This document shows, piece after piece, positions 44,330-56,100 of a stretch of DNA of 64,000 bases. Within the stretch, counting starts at the first letter, position 1. The number at the start of each line of letters is the position of its first letter. Source of the stretch: Bolinopsis microptera (Eukaryota; Ctenophora; Tentaculata; Lobata; Bolinopsidae); contig NC_087080.1 of NCBI RefSeq assembly GCF_026151205.1, forward strand, positions 9,017,720-9,081,719, read 5' to 3'. The notes under the pieces are model-generated. The model worked only from the letters and a program-made list of their open reading frames with translations. It had not been told where the DNA came from and ran no database searches. The position numbers were made by a program, and so were the translations under genes.

Positions 44330-45258
44330 ATATCACATTTCACATGCTTATATAGGAAACAAGTGATTAGCTATAATAATTTAAGATAACCTATTGAAAT
44401 GAGATATAACATTATGTTCGAAAGCTCTTTGTTAGGACTTCTTTAAATGGTGTTTAGTAATACTATGTTCTGAGCAGATATTATAGTAGGCAGCCATCAC
44501 AAGGTTGTACCCTACCGTCTCTGTGATCGAGTCCCCTTTCCTCAAACACATACATCTTATGAGTGAGGTTGTAGATGGGCAAGAAGTCTTTCTTCGGTGA
44601 ACACAAGGAATCTATTATCACAACAGATTTGGTCGGTTTAATGATCGTTATCAAAACCCAGTGGTTATTATTGATATTGTACATCAGAGCTGTTAACGGT
44701 TTTGAAAAAAATGGACTCCTTTTCATTTTGTTGATCGAACGCACGCGCAGGTCTATAAAACGACCGATCGCGATGTTCAGTAGCGATTGTATCGTCGTCC
44801 CTTCGATGTACTGCACTTCATTTTGTCTATTATCTTCGACAATAAAACACATGGCTGCGGCATCAATAATATTTCCATTCAGTCTTTTATCACATTTCAC
44901 ATGCTTATATAGGAAACAAGTGATTAGCTATAATAATTTAAGATAACCTATTGAAATGAGATATAACATTATAAAGCAATGAAAGGCATTAGTTTGGTCA
45001 AATCAAACAGAACATATGCTATCAGACTTTCAACTGACTAAGGTAGGGTTAAAACAGTTTCGACGCTAGCAACGATCCCCTTTTACATAGTTCCACTAAA
45101 AATAATAATTTAAGGTTAAATATGAATATCGAAAATAATTTATTATGTTCGAAAGCTCTTTGTTGGGACTTCCTTAAATGGTGTTCAGTAATACTATGTC
45201 TTGAGCAGATATTATAGTAGGCAGCCATCACAAGGTTGTACCCTACCGTCTCTGTGAT
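44330..45258 (-). repeat. Segmental duplication within minus-strand exons
   Basis: 44330-44412 recurs at 44886-44975 and 44413-44525 recurs at 45140-45258 with few mismatches. The two parts are adjacent in the first copy but separated by about 165 bp in the second. Confidence 0.85.
44481..44900 (-). CDS. Possible Ulp1/SENP-like (C48) protease fragment
   Basis: 'LNGNIIDAAAMCFIVED' resembles the substrate-side start of Ulp1 folds. NNNHWVLITIIKPTKSVVII followed by DSL matches the catalytic His-Trp...Asp-Ser block of C48 SUMO-type proteases. A Cys-containing end (VQPCDGCLL) occupies the place of the Q..DCG motif but does not match it well. No ATG starts the frame, so it is an exon or a broken copy. 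Ulp1 domains are common in animal DNA transposons. Confidence 0.4.
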   Translation of the reverse strand: MKCDKRLNGNIIDAAAMCFIVEDNRQNEVQYIEGTTIQSLLNIAIGRFIDLRVRSINKMKRSPFFSKPLTALMYNINNNHWVLITIIKPTKSVVIIDSLCSPKKDFLPIYNLTHKMYVFEERGLDHRDGRVQPCDGCLL

Positions 45259-45483
45259 TGTCCTCGTGGAACCTTGCTCGTAAACCATGTTCTTGAACAA
45301 ACCACCGTGTTTGTTAGCCTTCTGGTTGATGATGTGTTGTGAGGTGTTGTAAATGATCTTTGACCACTTCTTGGCTCGCTTCCCGTTTTCACGGCTGGTT
45401 GGAGGGAGTACCCACCCAGCTTGCTGTGAGTCCCCTATCTTACAGCACTTGCACCACAGGTGCACCGCAGTTCCGGTGGTCAC
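45049..45483 (-). CDS. Unknown minus-strand coding segment
   Basis: 144 open codons: a Cys-rich start (HLWCKCCKIGDSQQAGW), a basic helix and 'ITETVGYNLVMAAYYNICSR'. The last part is the duplicated 110 bp shared with the end of the Ulp1-like frame, read in another frame there. No family recognised. Confidence 0.3.
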   Translation of the reverse strand: MTTGTAVHLWCKCCKIGDSQQAGWVLPPTSRENGKRAKKWSKIIYNTSQHIINQKANKHGGLFKNMVYEQGSTRTITETVGYNLVMAAYYNICSRHSITEHHLRKSQQRAFEHNKLFSIFIFNLKLLFLVELCKRGSLLASKLF

Positions 45484-45970
45484 TATCTAAAAAAGTATGG
45501 TGTTAAACAAGCCTGAGACTTGAGAGTTCGATTCTTATAATGAATAACACATTATACATGATGTATTTAATGTTTGTTCGTTTGTACTTAGTAGTGTACT
45601 CGTAGTTTGTACACTGCATTCCACAGTCCACGTTGAACAACAAAAAAGAGTGAAACTTTATGAAATTATGATTAACTATTAAGGCTTAGAAGGCATAGAA
45701 TCACATGTATTTGAATGCAGTCTGCAGATTTAACAATTAGTATTGAGGATCTTTATGTCAGCAGGTCAATGAACTTTACTTGGCTTTGCTTTACAATAGA
45801 AACAAGTCCGTACCAAATACAGAGAACATCCTGTATGATTATGTATATTAGAAGATTTTAAGTATTACATGAAGTATTATATTATGCAATGAATCATGAA
45901 TAATTTAATATAAAACACTTAAAGTTGTTTGGGAAAGAGAGACACTGGCAGCGCTCCACTCTACCCATGA

Positions 45971-46285
45971 TTATGGGTTTTGGTCAAATATAACAATATC
46001 AATTATAGTAATAATACAATATATAACACTCTGTAGGCACATCGGGGGCCTCTGAAGGCACACCGAGGCCTCTATGGTCACGTCAGGGGCCTCTGTAGGC
46101 ACATCGGGGACGTCTGTGGTCACGTCAGGGGCCTCTGTGGACACGTCAGGGGCCTCTGTAGGCACATCAGGGGCCTCTTTGGTCACGTCAGGGGCCTCTG
46201 TGGTCACGTCAGGGGCCTCTGTAGGCACATCGGGGGTATGTGGCTTGAGCTTGGAACCACTGATCGTACTAATGATGTTGTCCAT
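45971..46285 (-). CDS. Repetitive ORF, 'APDVxTE' repeats
   Basis: From ATG 46285 the frame reads a short N-terminus and about nine 'EAPDVTT'-type heptads encoded by a minisatellite of about 21 bp (46034-46236). The repeat length is a multiple of three, so the frame is kept, but it shifts out at the 3' end. It may be a coding Pro/Thr-rich linker or only an open repeat. Confidence 0.35.
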   Translation of the reverse strand: MDNIISTISGSKLKPHTPDVPTEAPDVTTEAPDVTKEAPDVPTEAPDVSTEAPDVTTDVPDVPTEAPDVTIEASVCLQRPPMCLQSVIYCIITIIDIVIFDQNP

Positions 46286-46349
46286 CGTTTATCTGATTCG
46301 GTATCTATCTGAAAAGTATTTAAATATAAATATCCTTGTAGTAATTACA

Positions 46350-46445
46350 TAGTTCGACCAGACGTCTGAGACGTCTTTTTAAACTGGACGTTTTAGACGT
46401 CTATGACGCATATTTTTAAAAATATTTGCCGTCTGGACAAACTAG
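46350..46445. mobile_element. Small palindromic element (about 95 bp)
   Basis: tagttcgaccagacg and the near-inverse cgtctggacaaacta enclose several internal agacgtct palindromes. Probably a tiny MITE; no clear target duplication. Confidence 0.45.
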
Positions 46446-46558
46446 GAGTAATTAGTAAAACGTCAATCGCTATGGTGTAAACTGTAAAGTCAGGAAGTAA
46501 GATCTACAAAGATGATAGATATTCATTACAGCTTTACAGTTACCTGAGTTGTAGGTTT

Positions 46559-47075
46559 TGAGTATGATGGCTTTATACCACTCCCCATCAGCTCCCTGTC
46601 CAAACTACAAATACGTCATGGATGTATCGTGTAAAAGAATAATATTCTTTTTTCTTGGATCAGTCTTGGCTTTCTCTTTGTCGGCCTCCTTTGATAGACG
46701 GCACATATTCTTTCTGTCTATGACGTGCTCATTGTACAGCTGTACATCTTCATCAGGTTTCTTTGAGTTCTTGTATGAGGTGCACATGCCGCATTGAACA
46801 TTTTTTGGCTTGTAGAAGCCAATGTTTAAGGTCTTAATGATCTTGGAGTATGTGTTGCTGTGTATGTTTGTTTCAGGATGCTCCTCTTTGAATAAGCGGT
46901 ACATAGTGGCCATTATTAAATCAGATTAGAGGTACAACTTACTAGTCTCTTTCCTCCTGTAGTGTGATGGCACGGTGGGAAATTTCTTTATGTGATTGAT
47001 GACCATTTCCTTCGTTTCTTCTGTTAATACAGTACCACGGTTTGAGGGCTCGCCTACACCCCCATGGCACATTTA
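46559..47075 (-). pseudogene. Transposon-associated protein with internal stop
   Basis: The frame reads TKEMVINHIKKFPTVPSHYR then KETSKLYL, stop (TAA), SDLIMATMYRLFKEEHPE then ...NIGFYKPKNVQCGMCTSYKN. The pattern HI..FP...SHY.R...YL..DL....MY.LY, followed by a CX2C in 'QCGMCTSY', is that of a family of repetitive proteins widespread in animal genomes. Both sides of the TAA are in one frame, so a single nonsense mutation is the main lesion. The C-terminal part beyond 46605 is frameshifted. Confidence 0.6.
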
Positions 47076-47402
47076 AAAGAATATATTATATTCAAATCTC
47101 TTACATCACCGTCTAGTTCCCCGTTGGATTCCACTCCGGTGTCTCGACAGGTTGTTCTCGACAGGTTGTTCTATGTAGCTTTTGGTTTTCCTTATACGTT
47201 TTCCACTAGTCCTATGAGTTGGTTTAACAATAGTGCGTGACAGACACTTTTGAAGTTATAAGAATATTATCTTAATGAAATCTTAATGTAGATAATACTG
47301 ATCGTTACTCGACAGTACTTTACACACTTGATAAGAAGAATAAAACGATTATATTAAAATTCAACTGAAAAAATATTAATCATTTCTTCTTTAACTTGCT
47401 GA

Positions 47403-47990
47403 TCATCTTCTCTTTATCTTTTCTCCCAGCTGCTCAGCCCTCTTTCCTCCGAAGAGGACCCGCTTCTCCCTTTCTGTGGAGGGGTGATGCCTTATAATGG
47501 GCGTTGTAAACGCTAGATCGCCAAAGTGTGAGTTAACGCAAACCTTTCTTCTTTTTTGGAGGTCTTTAAGAACTTTAAAGACTAGTGTTACCACTACTTC
47601 CGTTTCTTTTATAATGTTCTCATTTTGGGACAAGTCCTCGATCAATGCTAATAGGAAGTTGTTTAAGATTCACATTATGTGATTGTAAATTGTCTTTCGG
47701 ATGATAAAACATAAAATTGCAGACGCTGGCATTCATCGTATTTAAACTTTAAAGAGGATGATAATATTATATAGGATGATAATATTATATCTCTTAAACA
47801 CAGTAAAGTGCAGGTCAGGGATTGGTTGTGCAAGCGGTTATTGCCCTCGAACATTAATTCACGCTTTAAATTCAACCTTCTAATTGTAAATTCAATGTGC
47901 CAACATACCTATCCAATGCGAAATGTTAATTAGCTTTTCAGCTATCCCTTTTTGGTCTTTTGGACCTTCTTTGTGTGCAATTTTGATCTG
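47403..47990 (-). CDS. Unknown minus-strand exons
   Basis: Exon 47990-47910 (tttcag|, KIAHKEGPKDQKGIAEKLIN..., |gtatgt) is well bounded. A second open segment 47645-47403 (IEDLSQNENIIKETEVVVTL ... KVCVNSHFGDLAFTTPIIRH ...) ends at a stop. They may be 5' exons of the transposon-like unit continuing to 46559, or a separate gene. No domain recognised. Confidence 0.4.
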
Positions 47991-47999
47991 AAATAAACA

Positions 48000-48885
48000 A
48001 CAATTAAGTAGTTAAAATTTATAATTAGCCCCGGCCCCCTAGATTTCGCCTTGACAAAAAATGAATTTTTTAAAATGTAATGTAATTAGTAATATTTTAT
48101 TTTAGCAACGATACAGTCAGCTTGATAATAACTGATCTCATGTTAGGACAATTCGCTCTGACTCCATATTAACGTGCATATTTCCGCCATTCTCGTGTCG
48201 TCCTCCAGGTATATATGTGGAACAGGTTGTCCTCGGTCACGGTCAAATTGGCGGTTGTCATATCTGGAAATATAGGAAAATTTCCGTTGCCTTAAGTTTC
48301 TTATTAAACTGTTTATTATAAAGACTTAAGTGTTGAAGTGTCCTTAACAATAACACAGGTGCTTATAAGCTTTACGGCGATTACTTAATTGAGAATGAAT
48401 TGAATTGAAATGAATATTGTTAATAAATGAATAAATTGGAATATATACGAAAATAAATTATGATAAAAACCTACTATACCTTTTGAGGTAGACGGTTGGT
48501 TTACTGAAAGACGGTTGGTTTACACTTTACCTCCACGTTGAAACTCAAACAGTTTTCCTCGTTGAAACTCAAACAGTTTTCCTTCTGAAAATACCATATC
48601 TAATATCTATCTTACTTGGTACTCTCGTTAAAACCACGCTAAAACTCCAAGAGGTTTCCTTTCTTTATTCTTTGGAGGACTGAAAATATATAACTATAGT
48701 AGTATATACGCTAATTTAACTGCGTATAATGCAATTACACTATTAATTGCACGAGTTCGACTATTGCAGTTATTACACGAGGCGCAGCCGAGTGCAATAA
48801 CTGGTGTTATCATATTATACATGCATTTATATTCGTGTATAACTCCACTCTTCTGGTGTTATAATCAGTGCGATTAGTTTATAAG
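48000..48885. other. AT-rich spacer
   Basis: No gene supported. A palindrome-rich stretch 'cacgaggcgcagccgagtg' lies near 48777-48795. Confidence 0.35.
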
Positions 48886-48930
48886 GCATCATGTAGCCTC
48901 CAGGCTCGACAAACCCCGACACACCCCGCT
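48886..48930. mobile_element. Fragment of the GGCATCATGTAGCC element
   Basis: aggcatcatgtagcctccag + gctcgacaaaccccgacacac matches one end and the VNTR start of 12833-13204. Confidence 0.75.
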
Positions 48931-49267
48931 AGTAGTATATAATATAGCCCCGCTGTATCACCTAAAAATGTGGCACCATTTACCGAATTTCCTTATATGG
49001 TAATGTCACGAGCTTTTTTAAAATAATTTGTTTATAGGATAATTCTTGTTCGTCAATTGCATACATTTTGTTATAGTACAAAATTCTGATTCAAGTACAA
49101 AATCCTGATTTACACGTCTTGACACTTTCAGTAATAGTAGATTTTTCTGAAGTGGGCTATATAAGGGGAGTGAGACCTTCGTCAGCTCATTTATCAAACT
49201 GCACTTTTCGTTTCGTTTGTTTTTACCTGCTCTTCCTGCGATTTTGAAGTGTTCAAGTACAAAATCC

Positions 49268-49351
49268 TGGTTGTCCTCGGCCTCGGTCTTAACTAACTGT
49301 ATTTTCCTCGGCCTCGGCCTCGGTCGAAAATCCTGCCCTCGGTCGACCCCT
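49268..49351. mobile_element. hAT element fragment (right end)
   Basis: The same sequence as 21627-21710, ending ctcggtcgacccctg. The left side is truncated. Confidence 0.85.
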
Positions 49352-49424
49352 GATTTAAACAAGATTGTGGACTCTTATTTCCTTCATAAATATATAATTC
49401 ACTAGAAACCCGCCGCTAGTCGAA

Positions 49425-49552
49425 AGCTTTGTTCGAGGAAATTTTAAGCATCAGTTATGTTTTAATTTCTCTTCATCATATAGCCCCAAAACAATACTTT
49501 TTACCGCATCAAAAAATTTCAATCACAACCAAAGTTATAAATATATATAGGT
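49425..49552. repeat. Dispersed repeat, left half (split by LTR element)
   Basis: aagctttgttcgaggaaatt...caatcacaaccaaagttat matches 58872-59063. The right half resumes after the LTR element at 58274-58345 (gggtaaatgtgagctagttg...), so the uninterrupted copy at 58872-59130 shows the pre-insertion arrangement. Confidence 0.85.
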
Positions 49553-50787
49553 TGTAGGAACCTCCCGTGGGAGTAACTACTAACTAGTCACTAGGTCTAC
49601 GCAATTTATAGGGCTCCATCCTATAAGAACCAGTATAGGATCTAACTACGCCTGGTATATAGTACTGACTACAAGTCTTAATAACTTGCGGTCCAACTAC
49701 TAGTAGCTAGAGCGCTCTAATGATGACTAGCTTGAGGGTCTTCGGGATCGATAGTCTCCACCAGTATGGTGTTACTCTAATTCGCCAAGAACTTGTATCC
49801 TCCTGAAACTGTACGAGTTAAGCTTGTGATTAAATACGGCTTTCTGTGTCAAGGACTCAAATTTACTGGTGGCATTGCACACTTTTAGTAATTGTAACGA
49901 CTCAACTTTCAATCATAGTCTCAGAGACTTGCAATATAGCAGTTTTAGCAGTTGTAGTGTAAGCGATTAATGACAGTATATGAAAAGACCAGCAGAACAT
50001 CTGGTCATCAAGGTAAGTAGTATCAAGTATCATAGTATAGTACAATAAAATATAGTATCGACCGAGCTAACCGACCTTAGGATGAGTAGGAGGGGTGGAC
50101 AGTTGAAGAGCTGGTTCTCTAATCTGCATATCGCCACCGCAGCTTAAAGAGTCGACTTTCCTCAACAAGTCCGGAGATGAGTCTGATCGCTGGCTGGAGA
50201 TGAGTCTGATCATCTTCAGTCGCACGGAGGCAGAATCAGGGCGTCATCTTAGGGATAAGGGCAGGAACAGAGTAGAAGTGAAGAGATCCAGAGGGTCAGT
50301 GCCGGAACGATCGGAGGCCGAGTGACCAACTCGAAGTTGGAATAATGGAACTAGAGGCCGAGTGGCCAATTCGATGTTGAAAAAGGTGGAACTGAGAAGA
50401 AGTGGAGAGACGTCCGGGTCGTCATCCTCGGATGGTCTCCCAGGTTCTGGTAATTACCGTTTAAACTTAGAGGTCCGATAATTGGTCGTATCAGCTCCAT
50501 TTGACTCATCCTTTCCTGGTGCACTGAGATATGAGATCTTACCGTCAGGACACCGGTTCGGGTGCTCCGTGATTGGTTGCTATTCGTACGGTTGCCACGG
50601 TGATTGGCGCGCTCCACAGATTGATGGAAGCCTTATCACTGCAACTCTTAATGAGCCTTCATTCGCTCCTAGAGATGTCCCGTCCGGTCCATCACGGTAT
50701 GAACTAGGTATGAAGTGTAAGTGTCAACTCCCGGTGCTCAGTTATTAACTGAGCGACAAAAAGAATAGGGGGGCCGAGGTTCTTACA
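49553..50787 (-). repeat. 3' LTR (1,235 bp)
   Basis: No difference from 57039-58273 noticed in the stretches compared. Short frames shared by both copies (e.g. 50482-50748 and 57968-58234) are LTR sequence and not genes. Confidence 0.92.
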
Positions 50788-51552
50788 CGTCCCTTTCTTC
50801 CAAACTGGCGTCCCGCCATGAGTCTATCTGCGTTTTTGGAATCGGGGAGTTGACATGGAGAATGGAGGTTGACATCAAGGGTTGCTTGGGAGAGAGATCC
50901 ACGATGGTTAGGAGTTGCTGGCCCGGTTAACCTTGGTCGATACATTAATATACTTCCAAAAACGTAATTTCGCCGCAATAATTTAAGTTAACCCGGTTGT
51001 AAATAGTTTAAAGAAAACTTGTTTTTAAAACAAAAATTTCGTCAATTATCTTTTACTTTAGTTCGTAAATAGTTTTCGGCATTAGGCCAATGATTATTGA
51101 TGAATGAAGCTGTGCGGTGTTAAGTGTATGACTTTGAATGACTAACAATATCGCCAACATTTGTTAGAAAAGAAAATTTACAACTGCAAGTACTAAGGCA
51201 CGTTTTGTGAAAAGCTTCTTCTTCCTCATTTATTCAAGCCGAGGACTGCGACTGGGTGATCGCAGGTAGAGGGTTCCCATGATTGAGAGACCATAACCTG
51301 CTTTCTTCGGGCGGACCAGCACTCGCCCACTCGGAAGAACCGAGATTTAGTGAGTTTGTGAGTGAGTGTGACCTAAGGTTCGACGGTAAAGGAGAGAGGC
51401 AGAGAAGGAAAAAGAGGGAATTGGTTTTACTCATGGAACGCCTATGACCAGGTCGTATCCAGACATCTACTCAGAGGTTTGGAAGTACCACTATTCTAGA
51501 GAAAACTACCTCCTATTTATAAAAGTCACACTACTATACTCACGCGCCGCCA

Positions 51553-52500
51553 TTACTGGAAAGTTCGTTCTTCGTCCTGTAAGCCAGGGTAGACTGGATG
51601 ATATCCGCCTGGGTACATGTATTGTGATGCGTAAGGTCCGGGTAGTGTGCCATCTTGCTGTTCTGCTTGTCCGATGGGTGCTGTCGGTTTAGGGGCTTCC
51701 CCTGCATTTACCACTAATGATATGTGGCTCTCTGATCTCGGTAAGGTACTGCATCGTTCTTCGCGATATCGTTCTAAGCCGGGGTCTCGGAAGTGCACTC
51801 TGGTCGAGTTTCGCCTGCACTTGCACCACGGTGGGGAACACAGGTTAGTGTTGGGAGCAACAAAGTCTTTGATCATTTTCAATACCACAAATGCCAGTGT
51901 GACCCCTATGATGAATGCCATTTTAAAGTATAACTTGGGGATTATTTTGATCTTTTCTATGGTATCTTTACTTATTGGTTGTGCACCCGACATGGTAGCA
52001 ATCTCCTTCTGTCCTTCTTTCAGTTTCTGTAAGTCCTCCTGGAAGTTTTCCACGTCTCTCGCCAAGCTCTCTGCTCCCAGCCCCGGAATTTTGATCATAT
52101 CCTCTCGATCTATCATTGGCGCCAGTAGAGGTAGTTTGCGGTACATGATACTGTTTGGTGCCGCGTTTTCAGGGCTGTGGATCACTATGTTACCGAAGCT
52201 AACACTCGTGGTATTTTGATCCCATTTCACGAATGTCACCTGATGCTCCGGCATTATTCTTTCCGCCACTGATGATGTGGTTTGCATGTGTGGGTGGGAA
52301 GTACCTTGTTCCGAGGATTTGTGGGACACTATCTTTATCGCCGTCGAGTTAGTTCGTAGAATTAGTCCAGCTGGTGTCGAATTGTAGATTTTCAAAATCT
52401 GCATTGATTTATGTCGCTGTCGCCGTTTATGATACAGAAGATGGGGAAATTCTGTGAAGAATTTCGAAGTTTTCGCCAGTTGCCCAATCGCTAGGTGTCT
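51553..52500 (-). CDS. Env-position membrane protein of the LTR element
   Basis: An open frame of about 316 codons after a TAA; the first ATG is at about codon 34, so the true start may be a spliced 5' exon. Features: a basic N-terminal part, a middle region with a likely coiled coil (about residues 145-180), one strong transmembrane helix (YFKMAFIIGVTLAFVVLKM, about residue 200) and a Cys-rich juxtamembrane/tail (CSPPWCKCRR) with Pro/Gly/Tyr repeats at the end. Position between the pol end and the 3' LTR and a single C-terminal TM fit an envelope-like protein of errantivirus-type elements. The surface domain is not evident. It could instead be a captured host membrane protein. Confidence 0.5.
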   Translation of the reverse strand, partial: RHLAIGQLAKTSKFFTEFPHLLYHKRRQRHKSMQILKIYNSTPAGLILRTNSTAIKIVSHKSSEQGTSHPHMQTTSSVAERIMPEHQVTFVKWDQNTTSVSFGNIVIHSPENAAPNSIMYRKLPLLAPMIDREDMIKIPGLGAESLARDVENFQEDLQKLKEGQKEIATMSGAQPISKDTIEKIKIIPKLYFKMAFIIGVTLAFVVLKMIKDFVAPNTNLCSPPWCKCRRNSTRVHFRDPGLERYREERCSTLPRSESHISLVVNAGEAPKPTAPIGQAEQQDGTLPGPYASQYMYPGGYHPVYPGLQDEERTFQ

Positions 52501-52984
52501 CACTTAGGAGTTTTGGGCTAGCGAGGTGTATTCCCTTTTTTTTTTTGTTTTACCTGGAGTACTCTGCCTAAAATTATAGTATTTATTGCCGACCATTGAG
52601 TTGATCACTTCAATAGTGCGGAACCATACGAGGGTAACACATATTTACGAATAAAATCAACAGAAGTTTAAAGCACAATTCAAGTTTGTGGACACATATT
52701 AGTCTTATAATTAAACACGTAAATTTATATAATTGGTATTTGTTAATATATCAATTCCATTTCCACAATCTTTTGTTCAATCAAACTTTCAAAGTGTTCC
52801 CCAAAATATCGTCGTTTTGGAAAGAAACATAACATTTATCATTGTCGAAAATTCGCCCAAGATGTGATCACGTAAAATTCTCGGAAAGTAGCCCAAAAGT
52901 TTGAAATTCGTACGTAAAAGTATTAGTATGTTCACAACAACCATTTTCGCCGTTTGCGTGCCGTAAAACAACAATTTACATTAT

Positions 52985-53132
52985 AACGCACAAGTAGTCT
53001 GTTCGCCAATTTAGTTGACCTGCGCACTTTAAGCTCAGGTTGCTCTACTTCTAGAGTTGTGTCCGCCTGAGGAGCTTCAACTTCTGCTTGTGGTTAATTT
53101 ACTACTTCTAAGTCAGTGGGGGCTGCAGTACC
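52985..53132 (-). pseudogene. Pol C-terminal tail remnant
   Basis: The minus strand reads TDSGTAAPTDLEVVN, a stop, then PQAEVEAPQADTTLEVEQPE and VRRSTKLANRLLV, the acidic-then-basic tail typical of Gypsy pol ends. It indicates that the ancestor had a pol gene upstream of the env-position ORF. Confidence 0.5.
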
Positions 53133-56100
53133 AGAATCTGTGTTTTTTTTTCTATAAGTTTGTAATTTACACTAAATGATGGTTTATCATTATGAATGTA
53201 ATGACGGCTTGTTTCCGATCACCTTTGCTTACCTTACTACTCATCTTACTTTTTTTCTTTTTTTTTTTAAATGTTTTATATAACGGCCCAGTGCCCATAT
53301 TGATTATACTCATATAATATTTCATTAAACTAGGCGCAAACTACCGCTTATTTATCATTATAAATATCATCCCGCTTCAATATCAACTTGGCTATTTCTA
53401 TACCGCCGCAGGCTATTTATATCGCGCCGCAAAACGTGCTTTAATTATCATCGATCTTCTCACTTTTGGAGGAATAAAATAACCGGTCAACCTTTATATA
53501 CATAAACACATCTCCATTTTTATACCGGTGAGCATCATCATTTATATAGCGCTTTATCGGAATATCTCATTTATATAGCGGTTCATATGCACGTGCATTT
53601 TATATAGCGGCGAACTTCAACTTTAAAATGTAGGCGGTTAATCATCAGTTCTATTCTAAGAGCTCTATTCATAAAAGTGAGGTTGCTTTACTACAGTTGC
53701 CTAATGAAACCTTTTACCTGGTGAGATGAATGGTGAATGGGTGAATTGATAAGTGAATGAATTTGATGTACCTGATAATTACCTCCTGTAGCTATATAGC
53801 AGGCCACTGTAGTGCGCCCTCACTTATCCTTACCTTACGTTAATATAAGTATTTATAGTATATAGGCCGGTTCCGTTGTCGGCCAGGATCGCCGTATTTA
53901 AGTAGTATATAAATTAATTGGTGGTGATTTCATGGTTTATTTTATCAACTTATAGTTATACCTTTGGTGACCGGGACAGTGCGTGTGACTTTGAGTAAAC
54001 ACATCTTCTGTAACTCCTCGTGGTGCACAAAACCATTCCAACCTATGTATGTCCCCCTTACGGGTTCCACAAGCCCGACGGTACATAGTTAGACGAAAGA
54101 CAGAGAAGCCTTGATTGCCAGATCAAGGACTGCATCAGTAGCAGCGAAATACGGATATACCTTCTCCCTTACAGTCAGCGAGCTGACAACTATCTGACTG
54201 TGTCTTTTAGGCCTTGCCACACCACTTTCGCTATTGCATTCGCTCGCCCTTATTTACTGACACATTTGTACACAAGGTCTCTCTTATTGATTCTATACTC
54301 ACGATCGCCATTACTTACCAGTTCAACTTGTGCTACACAGGTACTGTTGACATGTGAATCTTAGGTGCCCTATTTAGTTCAGTGACCTGGTTATGTGTCA
54401 CGTACGTTTCCGTACGTGACTACATTATATAAAATGTTTGAGGTTTTTAAGATTATATTTTTACTTAAATGCACCAGCCTGCGAATGTTCATTGAGATAT
54501 TGAATGCAGCCTGACCCGGGTGACGTTAGTAAAGTTGTGTTAAAATGATCCGGCCCGGAGACAAACTTGTTATATTATTATGACTCGGTTCTCGGACTGC
54601 GATATATATTAAAATTTCTCATTGCTGTCCCTGGTGAGGTACAAATTACTGTCATTATCGGACAGCGCTCCCTATAATTGGCACTCGGAAGGATCAGTTC
54701 TCCAGCTGATATAATTAGCCTGTCCGACTTTATTTTAGAATGTGCCGCTGATTCCAGGAAAGTACCTGACAACTTTAGGGGGACTGGTCGTATTCGCCAC
54801 GTCATTACGTGTTCGCCACTAAAATATGGAACTTTATTCGCCAGACTCCATGATTTATGAGAAACAATAATATCGGAGCAGACCGGTGTAATCATGCTAA
54901 GAGCGCTTAAAGTTAATTATAGTTATAATACCGTACTTAATCTTGATACACACAAATACACTTCTTTCATCGCGTACATTTTACAGTTCCTCATTCTGAT
55001 CAGTTACTTATTCTGATCTGTTTACTCTTCACCGTTAACTCACAATTATCAATTTAATTTGGGCATAGACAGAAATTTTGGTAATCTACCCGTCAATATT
55101 TGTGCAAATGCCTTGGAGTTAATAATAATATGGCTGGTACGTTAACTCCGTTCATATTGTGCCCGTTACATTGGTCTTAAATGCAAGTTTTATAAAAATC
55201 AAAAACTATCAGAGTTTAGTTAATTGAAACTTTTAGTAATTCAACGGTCGCTTTTGCTAAAATGACCTTATGAATTTGGTCAAGGAGGGTGTATATTAGT
55301 CGACAAATTTTGTTAAATTTTTAGTAGTCCTCGTTTACTAGTGTACTGTAATGTTATACAAATTGTACTGTGGAAAATGGAATTGACGTGTTACCCAAAA
55401 GTGCTGCAAGAAATCTGCTTGGATCAATGAGGGGGGGTTCGTAGAATATAACTCGTAAAAATATATAGTCCGCGTTTTAAGCTGTAGGTAGTGGTCTCGC
55501 CAAGTGAGAGCTACTGTGTAAACTACGCAAACTAAGGCCATGCAGAATTAATGACTACATGGTCATCAAGTATAGGTGCTCGCCTTCATCTTTGTCAAGG
55601 AATTAAAGGAAATTAAAGGAATATTTTAACCTGTTTAAAACAAGTACAGAACTTTAAGGCCATGCAGACTTACCACTGCATGGTCGTCAAAATCTTTCGG
55701 CCAGTTCTGCATACAGCCGCCTTTTTCATTAAACTAACAACGATCTATATAAATTAGTAGTGTTATTGGTGTTTTATGGTAAAATGTAAGAATGTACGCC
55801 GTTGTTTAACCACGGACACATCACGCCTATTTAAGTCTAGTTGCAAATAATGGCCGTAAAATATTCGGATAAATAATGTAAAAATTCCGCGTTAATCAGT
55901 AGGCTGGCATTGGACACAGTGCTTTGTCTCTTTGATTGAGACGGGTTCGACGTGATGAATATTGATTTATGAGTAAAATAAAAATAGTGGGGTGAACTGA
56001 GCGTGAGTGAATTAATAAGTTTGGCTTAAGCTGGTCCACTCGGTAACCGTGGTTTGTATTGGTGCCGTTAATTTGAATATGAGCCATATTCGATCTCAGA

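Noticed and set aside
50351-50748. 88-codon frames present twice (also 57837-58234)
   Set aside because: They lie wholly inside the two LTRs; the duplication is explained by LTR identity.
51647-52219. 190-codon plus-strand frame in the LTR element
   Set aside because: It is opposite the minus-strand env-position ORF, and element polarity (polypurine tract, pol tail) supports the minus frame.
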